Shown here piece by piece: positions 43,557-44,675 of a stretch of 44,675 nt of DNA. The stretch lies in contig CAKQQT010000024.1 in the NCBI GenBank assembly GCA_934271235.1, positions 1 to 44,675 on the forward strand. Direction: 5' to 3'. Made by a program: the position numbers and the translations under genes. The DNA is from an uncultured Clostridia bacterium (GTDB lineage: Bacteria > Bacillota > Clostridia > Peptostreptococcales > Anaerovoracaceae). A model generated the notes under the pieces. The model ran no database searches, was not told the DNA's origin, and saw only the letters and a list, made by a program, of their open reading frames with translations. Positions within the stretch are counted from its first letter, which is position 1, and the number at the start of each line of letters is the position of its first letter.

Positions 43557-43582
43557 GAAAAACGGCAGGTATTCCGTTTTTC
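43557..43582. terminator. 9-bp perfect hairpin with T-rich arm
   Basis: GAAAAACGG and CCGTTTTTC pair with an 8-base loop. It lies in the 43510-43691 gap, which otherwise holds an 8-G run (43623-43630) and an 8-bp pairing of ATCCTTTT with AAAAGGAT (43632-43639 and 43664-43671), and no gene. Confidence 0.6.
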
Positions 43583-43691
43583 TGTGGAACTTCTGCAAAT
43601 CTTTTGATCGAGTTGCGGTTGAGGGGGGGGCATCCTTTTGCGTTGCGGCCTGTAGACTCCTATAAAAGGATCTTACTGCCGGACTGCCACG

Positions 43692-44366
43692 CTATTCCCC
43701 TTTTTGGTTAGACATATATTCTCTTAATTCATCAACTATATGTTCTCCCATAAAAGTAGTGGAAATTTCTTGGTTTTCTATAACCACAATAAACGGCACG
43801 CCGAGTACCGGAATAGATTCCAATACTTTGTCCATTTTTTCCTTATTCTTTTCCCGGTCTTGTTTTGTGTTGTAATACAGTACATTCAGATGCTCAGATT
43901 CAAGGTATGACACAAAATCAGGCATAATATACTCGCACAAGGGGCAATTATCTCGTCCGATGTATATTACTTGAAAATCGCTTTCTTGAATGGCTGTTTC
44001 TAATTCCGTTAAGGTGATTGGAAGGATGTTTTCGTGTTGAATGTCTTGATCTTTTTCTCTGTCAAATGAAATTTTCCAACCAATATTGACTCCTAATCCA
44101 ACGACAATTAAAACGATCAATAAAAGCAACGAAATTCTGTCAGAGTATTTGCTTGAAGACTTTTTGTTTATAGTCCAAAACGCAATCATAAAAACAACAC
44201 ATAGGCCAAGCAGTATCCATAAAGAATATGATATGATAGGAGATACATATATTCCTGCATCACGAGCATATCCGTCCTTGACTTGAACCACACAAGTAAC
44301 AATGAATAAAACGATTGCAGAAATTGTCCCCAGAATGCATATTATCTTTGCTTTTGATTCTTTCAT
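43692..44366 (-). CDS. Membrane protein with extracytoplasmic thioredoxin-like domain (CPLC)
   Basis: A 224-residue protein with three transmembrane helices (about 7-27, 43-66, 78-97). The positive-inside pattern puts the N-terminus and the KKSSSKYSDR loop inside, so the C-terminal domain is outside. That domain (about 120-220) is thioredoxin-like with CxxC in GRDNCPLCEYIMP, a cis-Pro region in VLGVPFIVVIEN and the GEHIVDELREYM end. It should oxidise or isomerise disulfides of exported proteins. A good AGGAGG site precedes it. The truncated gene 28 bases upstream encodes a protein end with two Cys that could be its substrate. Confidence 0.85.
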   Translation of the reverse strand: MKESKAKIICILGTISAIVLFIVTCVVQVKDGYARDAGIYVSPIISYSLWILLGLCVVFMIAFWTINKKSSSKYSDRISLLLLIVLIVVGLGVNIGWKISFDREKDQDIQHENILPITLTELETAIQESDFQVIYIGRDNCPLCEYIMPDFVSYLESEHLNVLYYNTKQDREKNKEKMDKVLESIPVLGVPFIVVIENQEISTTFMGEHIVDELREYMSNQKGE

Positions 44367-44394
44367 GATATGTACCTCCTTGATAATGATTCAA

Positions 44395-44598
44395 TCACTC
44401 TGGATTGCACCTATTTAAGATCATAGTTGACCATGAAACCACTGGACGCCATGGTTCAAGATTCCATTGCGGCTTGTTTTTCGCAAAATTCGCATGGCAC
44501 CAATACTGATCATTCATGCTTTGTGTCTGTGTACTGTTTGTCCAATAAGGCGAGTAGGGATAAAACAAATTAAAGTGAGGTTTCTCTCTTAAAATATA
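44395..44598 (-). pseudogene. 3' remnant of a secreted-type protein (DUF2599-like end)
   Basis: The minus-strand frame is open from 44598 to a TGA at 44395 and ends with MNDQYWCHANFAKN, then KPQWNLEPWRPVVSWST and MILNRCNPE. The Trp/Pro-rich WNLEPWRP and final CNP resemble, as I recall, the DUF2599 domain of small secreted bacterial proteins. No start is present, and the 5' end runs into the upstream region of the next IS3-type orfA, so an insertion probably removed the N-terminus. Two Cys remain, suitable for one disulfide. It is 28 bases upstream of the thioredoxin-like gene on the same strand. Confidence 0.4.
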
Positions 44599-44628
44599 TT
44601 ATCATAGATCACAAGGAGGAACTTTCAC

Positions 44629-44675
44629 ATGTCCAAACAAAGCAAACAACACGATAAGCAATTTAAGCTGGATGC
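44629..44675 (+). CDS. IS3-family transposase OrfA, N-terminal 15 codons only
   Basis: MSKQSKQHDKQFKLD starts at an ATG with AAGGAGGA upstream and runs off the right edge. The opening matches one group of IS3-type OrfA proteins. It differs from OrfA of the element at 11705, so this is a second, distinct IS3-type element. Its left end must lie somewhere between about 44565 and 44610. Confidence 0.6.
   Translation, partial: MSKQSKQHDKQFKLD

Noticed and set aside
43623..43630. Run of eight G as a functional element
   Set aside because: It is a simple homopolymer in degenerate intergenic DNA, with no ORF in which it could act as a phase-variable tract.
1..44675. CRISPR array
   Set aside because: I saw no regularly spaced repeats of 24-40 bases and no cas genes. 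The only short tandem repeat noted is the 14-bp pair at 2045-2072.

Overview
The window looks like a chromosomal segment of an anaerobic, endospore-forming-lineage Clostridia (Bacillota). The grounds are Spo0A, SpoIVB, a BofC-like partner, a SpoIVFA-like protein and YlbJ, together with acetate kinase, Gram-positive style ribosome binding sites and a Gram-positive LexA box in front of recA. Base composition is fairly GC-rich for Clostridia, and I do not try to name the genus. Core genes read cleanly from end to end. Accessory DNA lies at both window edges (1-2000 and 41200-44675) and around 25300-28150.

Layout. 1-1903 (minus strand): an apparent cobalamin riboswitch with its own terminator, then a small homing-endonuclease-repeat protein and a secreted FIVAR-type surface protein that runs off the left edge. 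2155-5629 (minus): spo0A, spoIVB, a BofC-like gene and comEA. 5686-11523 (minus): the ribosomal block rplU, rpmA, obg, a SpoIVFA-like gene, an HD-domain gene and the TIGR03960/TIGR03936 radical SAM pair. A complete IS3-type element (11705-13043) sits between this block and recA. 13067-22484 (minus): recA with a LexA-box promoter, and a tight run asd-uppP-ftsK-rimO-pgsA-cinA. dapA diverges from asd. rpmF and ackA follow on the minus strand.

25300-27945 is the most interesting accessory stretch. A 43-residue six-cysteine ORF lies directly in front of two radical SAM genes, one with a Cys-rich C-terminal cluster region and one HemN/HemW-like, and the unit is closed by a strong terminator. This looks like a small self-contained peptide- or cofactor-modifying unit. 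28197-36152 (minus) holds DIP1984-family, nucleotidyltransferase, ArsC/Spx-like, M20 amidohydrolase, tmcAL, proA, proB, ylbJ, a Cys/Pro-rich membrane protein and an acidic hypothetical gene. murI (minus) diverges from pepF-nadK-rluA (plus).

Right edge: a small membrane protein, an IS5/IS1182-type element with a disrupted 3' reading frame, a gene fragment, an extracytoplasmic thioredoxin-like membrane protein, a truncated secreted protein upstream of it, and the first codons of a second IS3-type orfA.

How the genes work together: spo0A, spoIVB, the BofC-like gene, the SpoIVFA-like gene and ylbJ all belong to sporulation, four of them to the sigma-K checkpoint or membrane side. rplU, rpmA, obg, rimO and rluA serve ribosome assembly and modification. 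asd, dapA, uppP, murI and ftsK serve cell wall synthesis and division.
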